From Erythrobacter litoralis HTCC2594 (lineage in GTDB: Bacteria > Pseudomonadota > Alphaproteobacteria > Sphingomonadales > Sphingomonadaceae): a DNA stretch of 64,000 bases. The notes under the pieces were generated by a model. The model was not told where the DNA came from, made no database searches, and saw nothing but the letters and a program-made list of their open reading frames with translations. The stretch lies in assembly GCF_000013005.1 (NCBI RefSeq), contig NC_007722.1, positions 2,051,501 to 2,115,500 of the forward strand. Reading direction: 5' to 3'. Numbering within the stretch: position 1 is the stretch's first letter; each line of letters opens with the position of its first letter. The translations under genes were made by a program, and so were the position numbers. Shown piece by piece: positions 1 through 8,110 of the stretch.

Positions 1-366
1 TTCGGCGAAATAGTTCTCAGCGCCAGCTTCGCGGTTCTTGCGGATCGCGGCGAGGCGGCGACGATCGGCTTCGCAGGCGCTGGCAAATTCCGGGTCGGCA
101 GCCTCGGCTCGCACGAGAACCGCGGCGACGCTCTGCCGCATCTCGTCTTCGCTCAGCATCGAACGCAGGAATACCCAACTGCCCTCGCGCCGCCGCTGGG
201 CCAGCCCGGCATCACACAGGATGGCGATATGCCGCGAGACCCGGGGCTGGCTCTGCCCCAAAACCTGCGCCAGTTCGCCGACGGCGAGTTCCATCGTCCC
301 GAGCAACTGCAATATCCGCAGCCTCGTCTGGTCCGCCAACGCGCGCATGGTCGCTTCGATCAACAT
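1..366 (-). CDS. ArsR-family regulator, likely ArsR-methyltransferase fusion (C-terminus off the edge)
   Basis: The reverse strand reads MLIEATMRALADQTRLRILQ and continues as a winged-helix ArsR domain, with a recognition-helix stretch LGQSQPRVSRHIAIL. The frame is still open at base 1, ending with ENYFAE. In many alphaproteobacteria this spacing after the HTH leads into a SAM-dependent methyltransferase domain next to methionine-cycle genes, so a fusion is inferred but cannot be seen here. I chose the ATG at 366 because a palindromic operator lies just upstream; an in-frame ATG at 378 would overlap that operator. It is divergent from the aldo/keto reductase at 472 and may control it as well as itself. 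The ArsR domain is secure; the effector and the C-terminal domain are not known. Confidence 0.8.
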   Translation of the reverse strand, partial: MLIEATMRALADQTRLRILQLLGTMELAVGELAQVLGQSQPRVSRHIAILCDAGLAQRRREGSWVFLRSMLSEDEMRQSVAAVLVRAEAADPEFASACEADRRRLAAIRKNREAGAENYFAE

Positions 367-376
367 CTCCGCCCAC

Positions 377-396
377 ATATAAAGACATCGTTATAT
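377..396. promoter_or_regulatory. Palindromic operator in the arsR/aldo-keto reductase divergent region
   Basis: ATATAA at 377-382 is answered by TTATAT at 391-396, with two further complementary pairs inside the 8-base spacer. AT-rich palindromes with ATAT ends are typical ArsR-family operators, including those of the SAM/SAH-responsive subgroup. It sits 11 bases upstream of the regulator's ATG and about 75 bases upstream of the reductase, so autoregulation is the simplest reading. Confidence 0.6.
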
Positions 397-471
397 CGGC
401 AAGTGAGTTTCTCTGCTTACGCCCAAAGCGAAGCAATGTTACGCGCCGGCGCAGATCGAGGAGAGAAAAGC

Positions 472-1494
472 ATGCAATACGCCCAGTTCGGCAATACCGG
501 CCTCACCGTTTCGCGGCTGTGCCTTGGGTGTATGAGCTTCGGCGATGCGGCGGCCGAAGGCCACGACTGGACGCTGAGCGAAGAAGAATCGCGCCCGTTC
601 TTTCGCCAGGCGCTGGAAGCGGGCATCAACTTCTTCGATACCGCCAATGCCTATTCGGGCGGGACAAGCGAAGAGATTACCGGCAAGCTCCTCACCGAAA
701 TGGCGCGGCGCGACGAGGTCGTGATTGCCACCAAGGGTTTCTTCCGTTGGCGGCAAGCGCCCAATGCCGGCGGCCTGTCGGCCAAGGCGCTGATCCACGC
801 GGTCGACGACAGCCTGCGCCGGCTCGGCACCGATTACATCGACCTTTACCAGATCCACCGGCTCGACCCGCTGACCCCGATGGAAGAGATCGTCGAGACG
901 CTCGACATGATCGTGCGCAGCGGCAAGGTGCGCTATGTCGGCGCGTCCAGCATGAATGCCTGGCAATTCCAGAAGATGCTCCACATCGCCGAGCGCGGCG
1001 GGTTCAAGAAATTCGTCTCGATGCAGAATTACGTGAACCTGCTCTATCGCGAGGAAGAGCGCGAAATGCTGCCGCTGTGCCGCGATGCGGGGATCGCGGT
1101 GACGCCGTGGAGTCCGCTCGCGCGCGGCAAGCTAACGCGGCCCGCTAGCGAAGGCGGAACCAAGCGGGCGGAGACCGACCGCTTGATCCCGGCTCTCTAT
1201 TCGCGGACCGAGGACGCTGACAATGAGGTCATCGGCGCGGTCGAGGCCATCGCCAAGGCGCGCGGCGTGCCGATGGCGCAGGTTGCGCTGGCGTGGGTGC
1301 TGCAGAAGCCGGGCGTGACCAGTCCGATCGTCGGTGCGACCAAGCCAAAGCATATCGAAGATGCCGTGGCTGCGGTCGAATTGCAGTTGAGCGAGGAGGA
1401 AATCAGGCAGCTCGAAGCGCCCTATGTCCCACATCCCGTTATGGGTATGTTCGACATGCCGGTACCGGAATTGAAGGTATCGGTTCGCGGCTGA
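472..1494 (+). CDS. Aldo/keto reductase
   Basis: This 340-residue protein has the TIM-barrel AKR pattern. The tetrad is visible: Asp56 and Tyr61 in NFFDTANAYS, Lys88 in VIATKGF, and His129 in DLYQIHR. The late NADPH-binding region includes SPIVGATKPKHIEDA. It should reduce aldehydes or ketones with NADPH in the cytoplasm; the substrate cannot be told. The length and sequence style fit the YajO/Tas group. The start at 472 follows a good Shine-Dalgarno (GAGGAGAG); a longer in-frame start at 229 would run through the divergent regulator and is unlikely. It is convergent with the usher-like gene ending at 1501. Confidence 0.9.
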   Translation: MQYAQFGNTGLTVSRLCLGCMSFGDAAAEGHDWTLSEEESRPFFRQALEAGINFFDTANAYSGGTSEEITGKLLTEMARRDEVVIATKGFFRWRQAPNAGGLSAKALIHAVDDSLRRLGTDYIDLYQIHRLDPLTPMEEIVETLDMIVRSGKVRYVGASSMNAWQFQKMLHIAERGGFKKFVSMQNYVNLLYREEEREMLPLCRDAGIAVTPWSPLARGKLTRPASEGGTKRAETDRLIPALYSRTEDADNEVIGAVEAIAKARGVPMAQVALAWVLQKPGVTSPIVGATKPKHIEDAVAAVELQLSEEEIRQLEAPYVPHPVMGMFDMPVPELKVSVRG

Positions 1495-1500
1495 TGGACC

Positions 1501-4500
1501 TCAGTCGCACGGCGCGACAGTAAGGTCCTCGACCACGACCGAGCCTTGCTCCTCGACGGTAATTTCGTAGTCCTGCGCGAAGCAAATCCCCAGCCGCCTC
1601 GCTTGTCCGGCATCGAGCGCCACGCTGTAGTTGCCCGGTAGGACCCGCTCGAAGAAGTAATATCCGTCGACTTCGGACTTGGCCGAGGCGGCCGTTTGGC
1701 CCTCGCTGTCCTTGAGCAAGAGGCGGACGCCGGAGACCGAGCGCTGCTTGCCACCTTGAGCGATGGTGACCGTGCCTTCGACTTCGCTCATCTCGACGAT
1801 CGGGACATCGATCTGCTGGATACGCCCGGCCCTGGGCACGATCTCCACACCCGGCTGGGTGGTAGCGAGTGTTATGTCGGGCAGCGTCCCTTCGTCGATC
1901 CGCACACTGACCGGGCGCCCGTTGCCCAGACCGCGCAAGCGGGCGACGCCATCCGTGTCGGTGCTGGCGGTGGAGTTGAACGCGGCGAAGCCGATCTCCG
2001 GCATGGGCTCGTCCTTCGGTCCGTAAACACCGTCGGCATCCAGATCGCGGAAGGCCCGGATCGAGGCGGTACCGCTCCCGGCAAGGCTTTCGCGACTGGT
2101 GAAAAAACGCCCGGTGATCGGGTCGCGCCCGAAGCTCAGTCCCAACCGCAAGCCGACCGCGTGCGCTTTCGTATCGAAAGCGTAATTGCCGTCGAGCGAC
2201 AGACTGAAGCGGTCGAAATCGCGGCGGACGGACGCCGAGACCGAAGTCGAGCGCGAACCGAAGACGTAGCCGAGCGAGCCGCTTACCGCCATCCGGTCGT
2301 CGATCCGGTGATCGACGTCGACCGAGGCCGAGAGAATATCGAGATCGGGCACCAGCGAATAGGCCAGCGACGCCCTAGCCCGGGTCTTGCTACGCCCGAA
2401 CGTCGCCAGATCGAAATTGCCGACGAGCTGGGAAAATGCGTTGAAACCGGGCCCCGACGTGCGGACGTATTCGAAGGTGTTGGACACCAGCGCACCGGGG
2501 ATGCGGGTCGATGCCCGGACCGACGCCGACGATTGCTTGCGCCCACTGGCGAACTCAAAATGGCGAAGCCGCGCAGTGATCGGTATGTTGAGACCGCTCA
2601 CGTCATTGCCGATGACGATGCCGGTGTTGACGTCAAGCTCGGTCGCGCGGTCGAGAAATCCGATATTGGCAGTGCGTGTCTCGTCGCGGAAGGGGCCGGA
2701 ATATTCGACGTGGGTCAGCGTGAAGGCGGAGCGGCCGAGCTGGCCGCCGATGCCGCCGCTGAAGGCGTAGGCTCCGCCATCGGCCGCAGCGACATCGCCT
2801 CGCAGAGCAAAGCGCCCGATGCCGCTGCGCAAGCCCGCCGTCGCGGTCCAGCGATCGTCGGCGCCATTCTGGTACGAGGCTCCACTGATCACGCCTGTAA
2901 GCGAAGAGCTGATGCCGTAGCCGACCTCCGCCACGGCCCGCCAATCGCCGAAGTCGGTCGGCGGGATAAATTGCGGATCGCGCACGCCGAGCAGGTTCTG
3001 GTCCTTCTGGACGGCGCCGACACGATAGACGACCTGGCCCTTCGAAAGCCGACCGTCGCCCACCGACAGGCTGCGGACTTCCTCGTAGCGCTGGCCCTGT
3101 GGCCCGTAGAACACCAGCCGGAAGACATTCAGCCCGAAATCGACTGGCACCTGCAGGAACTCGTAGCGCCCGTTGACCCGGTCGGCGGTCGATCCGACAA
3201 GGATGTCGTTGCGATAGAGCTCGACTTCGTAGCCATCCTGCAAGACGCCGCGCAGGTCGATCCGGTCGAAGGCGGAGACGAGTTCCAGCGGGGCATTGGT
3301 GACGGAAAACCCGCGGCCGGCAACGCTTCTGAGGCCCAGCGGCATGGCGGGGTTCGAGACATCGCCCAGCGCGAATTCCGTCGCCTGCAGGGGGCCGAGC
3401 AAGGCACCATCGGGATCGCGGCGACCCAGTTCGACCAGCGAGGAAACCAGGCCATCGCGCGTATCGGCCGAGAAGAAGCCCTGTGCGGTCAGGAAGGCAA
3501 GGTCGCCCCCGAGCAGCAGATCACCCTCCAAGCGCTCGCCACGGGTGGAGTCCGAGACGGCGCGCAATTCGACATCGGCCGACGGGATGCTGGCGGGAAG
3601 ATAAGGCGTGGTGACGCGCGGCCATTCTTCCATCGGCGCGGCAACGCCGCCGGCAAGACGCGCGCGGTTGCGCTCGCGCTCGGCCCGCTCCTGGAAAGGA
3701 AACTTCTCCAGCGTCTCGACCAGCACGGCTTGAGAGCGCAGATCGGTGCGAATCTTGACGGGGATGAACCGCGCGAGGTCTTCCGCGCGCAGATACATCT
3801 CGTCTTCGAAAGCCACCGCGAAGGCGGGCCCGATCGGGCGTTCCTCGCCTTCCCATGTGAGGATATTCTGGCGCAGGTCGATGCCGAGGACCCGATCCTC
3901 GCGCAGGACCCAGCCGAAGGCATAGCGCCCGCCATCGCTGATCCGCACCGCCAGATCGAGAATGCGGACGAGCGTGCCGAGTGGCAGGTAGATGCCCTGC
4001 TGTGTGCCATAGGCGATGATCGCATCGGAGCCGTCGGAGCCCTTCACCTGCACTTCCAGGATCAGCTCGTCCTGATAGCTGAAGATGGGGGATTCCGCCG
4101 AGACATCGGTATCGAGCGAGCGCGATTGCATCAGGGCGGTCTGCTCGCCTGCCGCGTCCCCGGTGCCAGGCAGCCCCAGTGTCGTTCGCAGGCGCTGTTG
4201 AGGGATCGCAGCGGCCACTTCCGGCGCTGCCGCGCTCGGTGGAGGCGATTGCGCAGATAGTCCCTCATCGTTGGCGGGCGCCGGTATCTGCGTCGGGGGA
4301 CGCGGAACCGCAAGCGAAACCATCGCCGTTTGCGGCGGCCTTTCGGGGATCGCCGCTGCGACACTGGGGCCGGCAGCGGACTGACGATCGCGCGTCGTCT
4401 CGGGAGCCGCGCCGGGGTCGCCGTCTGCTTCGGTCGCTGCGCCTTCCCCTGCCCGCACCGCAATCGAACGCCGAGCCGTGTTGGGTTGGTTGGACGGACC

Positions 4501-5265
4501 AGACGCTGCCTCGGGCGCACCGGTTTCGGCAACACGCGGTGACGGTGCTTGGACAGGAAGCTCTTTGCTCTCAGCCGGTTCTTCGGGTTCGGCAACCTTC
4601 GGCGGACCAGCGGCTGTTACAGGTGCGGGATCAGGCTCAGCTTTGCGCTCCACCCGCTTCGAACCGTCGCTCGGGATCGGTTCGGAAACTGCAAGAAGCT
4701 GGGGCCGCGCCTTGGCATCCTCCGCCGTGGCTGTCCTGACCGGCGTGCTGGCGTCAGAAGACGCCGGAATGCCGTCCGTTGCAAAATCGGCGGCGGTCAA
4801 ATGCGGCAGCGAAGCGCGGTTTGCCTCCAGGTAGAGCGCCACGAGGTCGGGATCGGAGGCGCGCTGGCGCGTCGTTTCGGGCGAGGACGCCACGATCTCC
4901 TTATCGGGCGAGGCGGCGCGTGGAGCGGGTTGCAGCCCCGACGTCTTGCCGGACGATGATGCGAGCGCGATCTCAGTCGTATTCGCCGGATCTTGCGCGG
5001 CGGCTCCAGCGCCGATGATCGGCACCGCCCAGGCGCTTGGCCTTTCAGGCGGGCGCCACGCCGCCCGCACCCAGTCGGACGAACCGAGATCGCGTGGAAA
5101 CAATGCCTTGGTCGGCTGCTGCCTCGTAGGAGGATCGGCGCCGGAGGAGGCGCTAGAGACCCCGCTCGCGACAGGCCCGTCGGCCCCTTGCGAACAGCCG
5201 AACCCGAGAGCAGCCGTGCCGAGCCAGGCCGCCCGCCACCCACGGATTCCGCGTCGCCGTGTCAC
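1501..5265 (-). CDS. Usher-like outer-membrane protein of a DUF4402 fibre system
   Basis: The protein has 1254 residues and starts at GTG, overlapping the chaperone stop by four bases (GTGA). Residues 1-25 look like a signal sequence (WLGTAALGFGC; not a clean lipobox). Residues about 30-390 are Pro/Ala/Glu-rich and probably disordered. A folded domain follows (about 395-545), then a long beta-rich segment with usher-type phrases such as GFSVTNAP, DGYEVELYRNDILVG and GLNVFRLVFYGPQGQ. The last 170 residues hold an SdrD-like piece (FRDLDADGVYGPKDEP) and a carboxypeptidase-regulatory-like Ig fold (SEVDGYYFFERVLPGNY). Known ushers are about 800-900 residues, so the long linker and C-terminal adhesin-like domains are odd. 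The role, secreting and anchoring the DUF4402 subunits, is inferred mainly from the chaperone and subunit genes upstream. Confidence 0.75.
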   Translation of the reverse strand: MTRRRGIRGWRAAWLGTAALGFGCSQGADGPVASGVSSASSGADPPTRQQPTKALFPRDLGSSDWVRAAWRPPERPSAWAVPIIGAGAAAQDPANTTEIALASSSGKTSGLQPAPRAASPDKEIVASSPETTRQRASDPDLVALYLEANRASLPHLTAADFATDGIPASSDASTPVRTATAEDAKARPQLLAVSEPIPSDGSKRVERKAEPDPAPVTAAGPPKVAEPEEPAESKELPVQAPSPRVAETGAPEAASGPSNQPNTARRSIAVRAGEGAATEADGDPGAAPETTRDRQSAAGPSVAAAIPERPPQTAMVSLAVPRPPTQIPAPANDEGLSAQSPPPSAAAPEVAAAIPQQRLRTTLGLPGTGDAAGEQTALMQSRSLDTDVSAESPIFSYQDELILEVQVKGSDGSDAIIAYGTQQGIYLPLGTLVRILDLAVRISDGGRYAFGWVLREDRVLGIDLRQNILTWEGEERPIGPAFAVAFEDEMYLRAEDLARFIPVKIRTDLRSQAVLVETLEKFPFQERAERERNRARLAGGVAAPMEEWPRVTTPYLPASIPSADVELRAVSDSTRGERLEGDLLLGGDLAFLTAQGFFSADTRDGLVSSLVELGRRDPDGALLGPLQATEFALGDVSNPAMPLGLRSVAGRGFSVTNAPLELVSAFDRIDLRGVLQDGYEVELYRNDILVGSTADRVNGRYEFLQVPVDFGLNVFRLVFYGPQGQRYEEVRSLSVGDGRLSKGQVVYRVGAVQKDQNLLGVRDPQFIPPTDFGDWRAVAEVGYGISSSLTGVISGASYQNGADDRWTATAGLRSGIGRFALRGDVAAADGGAYAFSGGIGGQLGRSAFTLTHVEYSGPFRDETRTANIGFLDRATELDVNTGIVIGNDVSGLNIPITARLRHFEFASGRKQSSASVRASTRIPGALVSNTFEYVRTSGPGFNAFSQLVGNFDLATFGRSKTRARASLAYSLVPDLDILSASVDVDHRIDDRMAVSGSLGYVFGSRSTSVSASVRRDFDRFSLSLDGNYAFDTKAHAVGLRLGLSFGRDPITGRFFTSRESLAGSGTASIRAFRDLDADGVYGPKDEPMPEIGFAAFNSTASTDTDGVARLRGLGNGRPVSVRIDEGTLPDITLATTQPGVEIVPRAGRIQQIDVPIVEMSEVEGTVTIAQGGKQRSVSGVRLLLKDSEGQTAASAKSEVDGYYFFERVLPGNYSVALDAGQARRLGICFAQDYEITVEEQGSVVVEDLTVAPCD

Positions 5266-6182
5266 TGCACGGTAAAGGTCAGCTCAGCGAGTTCGGCGCC
5301 CGGCTCGAAATCGTCATCCACATAGGTCACGCGCAATTGCATGCCGGGCGTGATGACCGGGCCGTCTTCGCCCGGTTCGACCGGGATCACGACCTTGCGC
5401 TGGTCGACCTCGGGATAGATCCCGATCCCGCGCAGCAACGCGACAGGCTCGCTGCGGCCACTGGCTTCCACCACGATATCGCCGAAGGCGGACCGGGTGC
5501 CCGAGCGCGTCAGAGTAATGCCGATGGCTTGGTTGCCCTGCGCGTCCACGAGTAAGGCGGGGTTGGTCATACCGACATCGAGCGTAGTCTGGCCGATCCG
5601 GACGATTACGGGAATCGAGATCCCGAAGCGCGGGCGGATCACGACGCCGATACCGTCGGCAGCCTGACCGGTCACCGCATCTTCGATCGACAGGCCGCCG
5701 CTGACATCGGGGACCGAGGTGACGAGGAAGTGCGAACGGTACTCGCCATCGGGGATATCGGCGGGTGCGCGGGCCATGACCCGTATAAGCTGAGACTCGC
5801 CGCCACGCAGGGCCACCCGGCGCGGTGAATAACGCAGGAACTGGCTCGCGGTCGAAACCGCTGCCTTCTGCTCTGCCGTCGCCCCGTTCTCGAACTGGAC
5901 GAGGTTGCCTTCGGGCGACATCGCCATGTCGATAAACTTGATCTCGTAATCGCCTTCGTTGACGGTCTTGTTGTAGAGGCCGATCTGCGCGATCTGGCGG
6001 CGCCCTTCGATCACGATCCGCTTCGGAAACAGATTGACGTCGCCCAGCCCGCCGACCGAGCCTTCGGGAGGCTCGGGCTGCGAAGGTTTCTCGGCAGGCG
6101 CGGATTGCGCGGTTGCAGGCGTGGCGAGACACAACGCGGCGGCAGAGGCCAACCGCATGAAATCATTGATTGAAAGTCGCAT
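5262..6182 (-). CDS. PapD-like periplasmic pilus chaperone
   Basis: The 306-residue protein begins with a signal peptide ending near ATPATAQS. An N-terminal Ig domain carries chaperone hallmarks: LFPKRIVIEGRRQIAQIGLY, then the strand that donates to subunits, FLRYSPRRVALRGG, followed by QLIRVMARAP. A second beta domain follows (about 190-306). It should bind unfolded DUF4402 subunits in the periplasm and hand them to the usher. The ATG at 6182 has AGGAAAGG upstream. It lies 60 bases after the last DUF4402 gene and overlaps the usher gene by four bases, so chaperone and usher are translationally coupled. Confidence 0.85.
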   Translation of the reverse strand: MRLSINDFMRLASAAALCLATPATAQSAPAEKPSQPEPPEGSVGGLGDVNLFPKRIVIEGRRQIAQIGLYNKTVNEGDYEIKFIDMAMSPEGNLVQFENGATAEQKAAVSTASQFLRYSPRRVALRGGESQLIRVMARAPADIPDGEYRSHFLVTSVPDVSGGLSIEDAVTGQAADGIGVVIRPRFGISIPVIVRIGQTTLDVGMTNPALLVDAQGNQAIGITLTRSGTRSAFGDIVVEASGRSEPVALLRGIGIYPEVDQRKVVIPVEPGEDGPVITPGMQLRVTYVDDDFEPGAELAELTFTVQ

Positions 6183-6242
6183 GGATGCGGACCTTTCCTG
6201 ACCCGTAATTACCCTTAGCTTAGGCTATAGGTCAGGCCGGAT

Positions 6243-6764
6243 TCATTGGTAAACGATGGAGATCTCGAATGTCCCCGAATAATATCCGGGTTCCTGATTG
6301 GCGGTCATATTGAGCGTCGCACCGATGTAGAGATTGTAGTCGCCGTTGTTGTCGAAACGCGCCATCCGCCCGTTGCGGAAATTGCCAGTGAAATCATCCA
6401 CCAGCATGGTCGATGTGCCGTTACCGATGGTCGCCGTATCGGGCAGCCGGGTCAGAAAGAAGCGGCGATTTTCGCCGCGCACGAGAAAATGCGCGGGGCC
6501 GCGATTACCTGGGAAAGTCGTTGTGTCAGCGGTTCCGCTTACAGTTCCGTCGGGCGCAACGATCACGGTCCCGTCAGCCACCGGCTGCATCATCGAGCCG
6601 AAGCGCAAATCCTGCAGCGGCGCGATCTGTGTCGGACCAACAATACGGACTTGCGCCGTTCCGCCAATGGAATGCGTGTCACCGGGTGCAGCCTGCGCGG
6701 CAGGAGCCATCGCGACCAGGACCGTCAGGGCCGAAAGGGGCAGGAGGAAAGTCTTGAAGGGCAT
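6243..6764 (-). CDS. DUF4402 fimbrial-type subunit (first of four, nearest the chaperone)
   Basis: This 173-residue exported protein has a signal peptide cut after AQA (MAPAAQA/APGDT). It shows the DUF4402 plan: an early strand (AQVRIVGPTQIAPL), the family LxFG motif as LRFGSM, and a C-terminal strand ending in GYYSGTFEISIVYQ. That closing strand is typical of subunits which exchange strands. The gene is followed 60 bases later by the chaperone. It lies downstream of a strong hairpin (6789-6818), so it may be made in smaller amounts than its neighbour. It could be a minor or adaptor subunit; which position it holds is not visible. Confidence 0.8.
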   Translation of the reverse strand: MPFKTFLLPLSALTVLVAMAPAAQAAPGDTHSIGGTAQVRIVGPTQIAPLQDLRFGSMMQPVADGTVIVAPDGTVSGTADTTTFPGNRGPAHFLVRGENRRFFLTRLPDTATIGNGTSTMLVDDFTGNFRNGRMARFDNNGDYNLYIGATLNMTANQEPGYYSGTFEISIVYQ

Positions 6765-6788
6765 GGTTAATGCGCCTTAAACCGCGAA

Positions 6789-6818
6789 CGCGGGGTGAGC
6801 TGCTGGGCCCACCCCGCG
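6789..6818 (-). terminator. Intergenic hairpin between two DUF4402 genes
   Basis: CGCGGGGTG at 6789-6797 pairs perfectly with CACCCCGCG at 6810-6818 around a 12-base loop. There is no T-run on the minus strand, so a complete intrinsic terminator is unlikely. An RNA-stabilising or processing hairpin that leaves the upstream subunit mRNA in excess is the better reading, as known for major pilin transcripts. Confidence 0.55.
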
Positions 6819-6834
6819 ATTCACGAGCCGTACC

Positions 6835-7329
6835 TTAGTTGTAAGTTACGGTTGCGGTGTACGAACCGCTGTACGAACCGACCGCCTGGTTGGCGCCGAC
6901 GGTCAGAGTACCGCCGACAGAGAAAGTGTCCGAACCGCCGGTGAGCGAGCCCGAAGCTTTCGAAGCCGAAGTCGTGAAGCTCATGTTGTTGGTACCCGAA
7001 GTAACGGTGCCACCACCAACGGTGATCGAGTAGGAACGGCCATCTTCACCGCTCACGGAGAAGCCGTCGGCTGAAACGGTCGAGCCGGCCAGCAGGCGGA
7101 CTTCACCGGTCGGCGTACCCGCGGTGCCAGCGGGCGAAACGGCGATCGTGCCGCCATTGCCTGCCGTCAGGGTGCCGAACGACAGCGAAGCGCCAGCGTC
7201 GTGCGTAATGGAGATCGGAGCCACGATTTCAGCGGTGGCGGTACCCGTTGCGTTGTCGGTGTCGCCCGGTGCAGCAACGGCCGGAACGGAGAAGGCTGCA
7301 AGTGCGGCCACGAGTGCAATTTTTTTCAT
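6835..7329 (-). CDS. DUF4402 fimbrial-type subunit, probable major subunit
   Basis: The mature protein is small, Gly/Ser/Thr-rich and regular. The precursor has 164 residues with a clean signal peptide (MKKIALVAALAAFSVPAVAA). The DUF4402 motif is LSFGTL and the end is VGSYSGSYTATVTYN. I chose the ATG at 7329, which has AGGA upstream and a classical signal peptide; the open frame extends further without a signal. It has its own AT-rich 211-base leader (7330-7540) and is followed by a stable hairpin. Both suggest stronger expression than the other three subunits, so a major shaft subunit is inferred, not shown. Confidence 0.82.
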   Translation of the reverse strand: MKKIALVAALAAFSVPAVAAPGDTDNATGTATAEIVAPISITHDAGASLSFGTLTAGNGGTIAVSPAGTAGTPTGEVRLLAGSTVSADGFSVSGEDGRSYSITVGGGTVTSGTNNMSFTTSASKASGSLTGGSDTFSVGGTLTVGANQAVGSYSGSYTATVTYN

Positions 7330-7540
7330 TTTGCAAATCCTAAAGTGAAATGGTCCTCGGTGGCGCGCACTGGTCGATGCGCACCAAGCGGCGTTCCCGC
7401 TCGACATCGGGGATAGTACCTAGGTGTAAATAAACCTTTACTGCCGCAATCGCCCTTAAGGAAAATCTTGCCTGCGAACTCGGCGAATTTTCTCAAAATT
7501 TGAAAGGTTTATGAGGATTCGGTGCGAGGGCCGAATAGAC

Positions 7541-8098
7541 TCAGTTATACGCCAAAGTAACCACGATCCGGGCCGAATAGCGGCCTGGCGGAGCGCCTTC
7601 GGGCACTTCCAGCGTGCCTCCGACCCGCAACAGATCGCGTCCGTCCGCATCCAGTTGCCCGGCTCCGTCCGCAGCCGGCAGATTGTTGCTCCGGCCCTGC
7701 AAGTCGGAAACCGGCAAAGTTACGCTGGCGTCACTGTCGAGCCGCGCAACTGTCCGTCGCTCGATAGAGAATCGGTATTCGCGGCCTTGCTCGCCTTCGA
7801 CATTGAAACTGGCCGCACTGCCCGAGCAGGAGCCACCGGAGGAGGCAGCCCTCGCACCGCCCGAATACAGAGTGCCGCCGCTTGCGGCATCGACCGACAC
7901 GGTGCCCGCACCGCTCGCCACGATGCATCCGAAATCGAGATCGTTGATTGCCCGAACCGTGAGCGGTCTGACTATCTGCACGCTCGCCTGCCCGGTGGCG
8001 GTTGCGCCCGCGCTTGTCGGTTGCGCATGTGCCGCGCCCGCACAAGTCGCAGCCCCGGCGAGCCATGCCAAGGCCAGCGATCGCGACAGGGATTTCAT
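7541..8098 (-). CDS. DUF4402 fimbrial-type subunit
   Basis: This 185-residue exported protein has a signal peptide ending near AGAAHAQ. DUF4402 features are the strand ASVQIVRPLTVRAI, then LDFGCI, and the C-terminal PPGRYSARIVVTLAYN. Two cysteines (in LDFGCI and GGSCSGS) could form a disulfide, which the neighbouring small subunit lacks. The ATG at 8098 is preferred; an in-frame GTG at 8107 is possible. It follows the next DUF4402 gene by 12 bases and so belongs to the same transcript. A 211-base AT-rich gap with a weak hairpin at 7517-7536 separates it from the probable major subunit. Confidence 0.8.
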   Translation of the reverse strand: MKSLSRSLALAWLAGAATCAGAAHAQPTSAGATATGQASVQIVRPLTVRAINDLDFGCIVASGAGTVSVDAASGGTLYSGGARAASSGGSCSGSAASFNVEGEQGREYRFSIERRTVARLDSDASVTLPVSDLQGRSNNLPAADGAGQLDADGRDLLRVGGTLEVPEGAPPGRYSARIVVTLAYN

Positions 8099-8110
8099 GG
8101 CAAGCACTGT

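Noticed and set aside
1696..4260. Long open frame (854 codons) on the plus strand opposite the usher-like gene
   Set aside because: Its residues are low-complexity Arg/Asp/Ala strings without any domain, as expected for the antisense of a GC-rich gene; the minus strand has recognisable beta domains and operon coupling.
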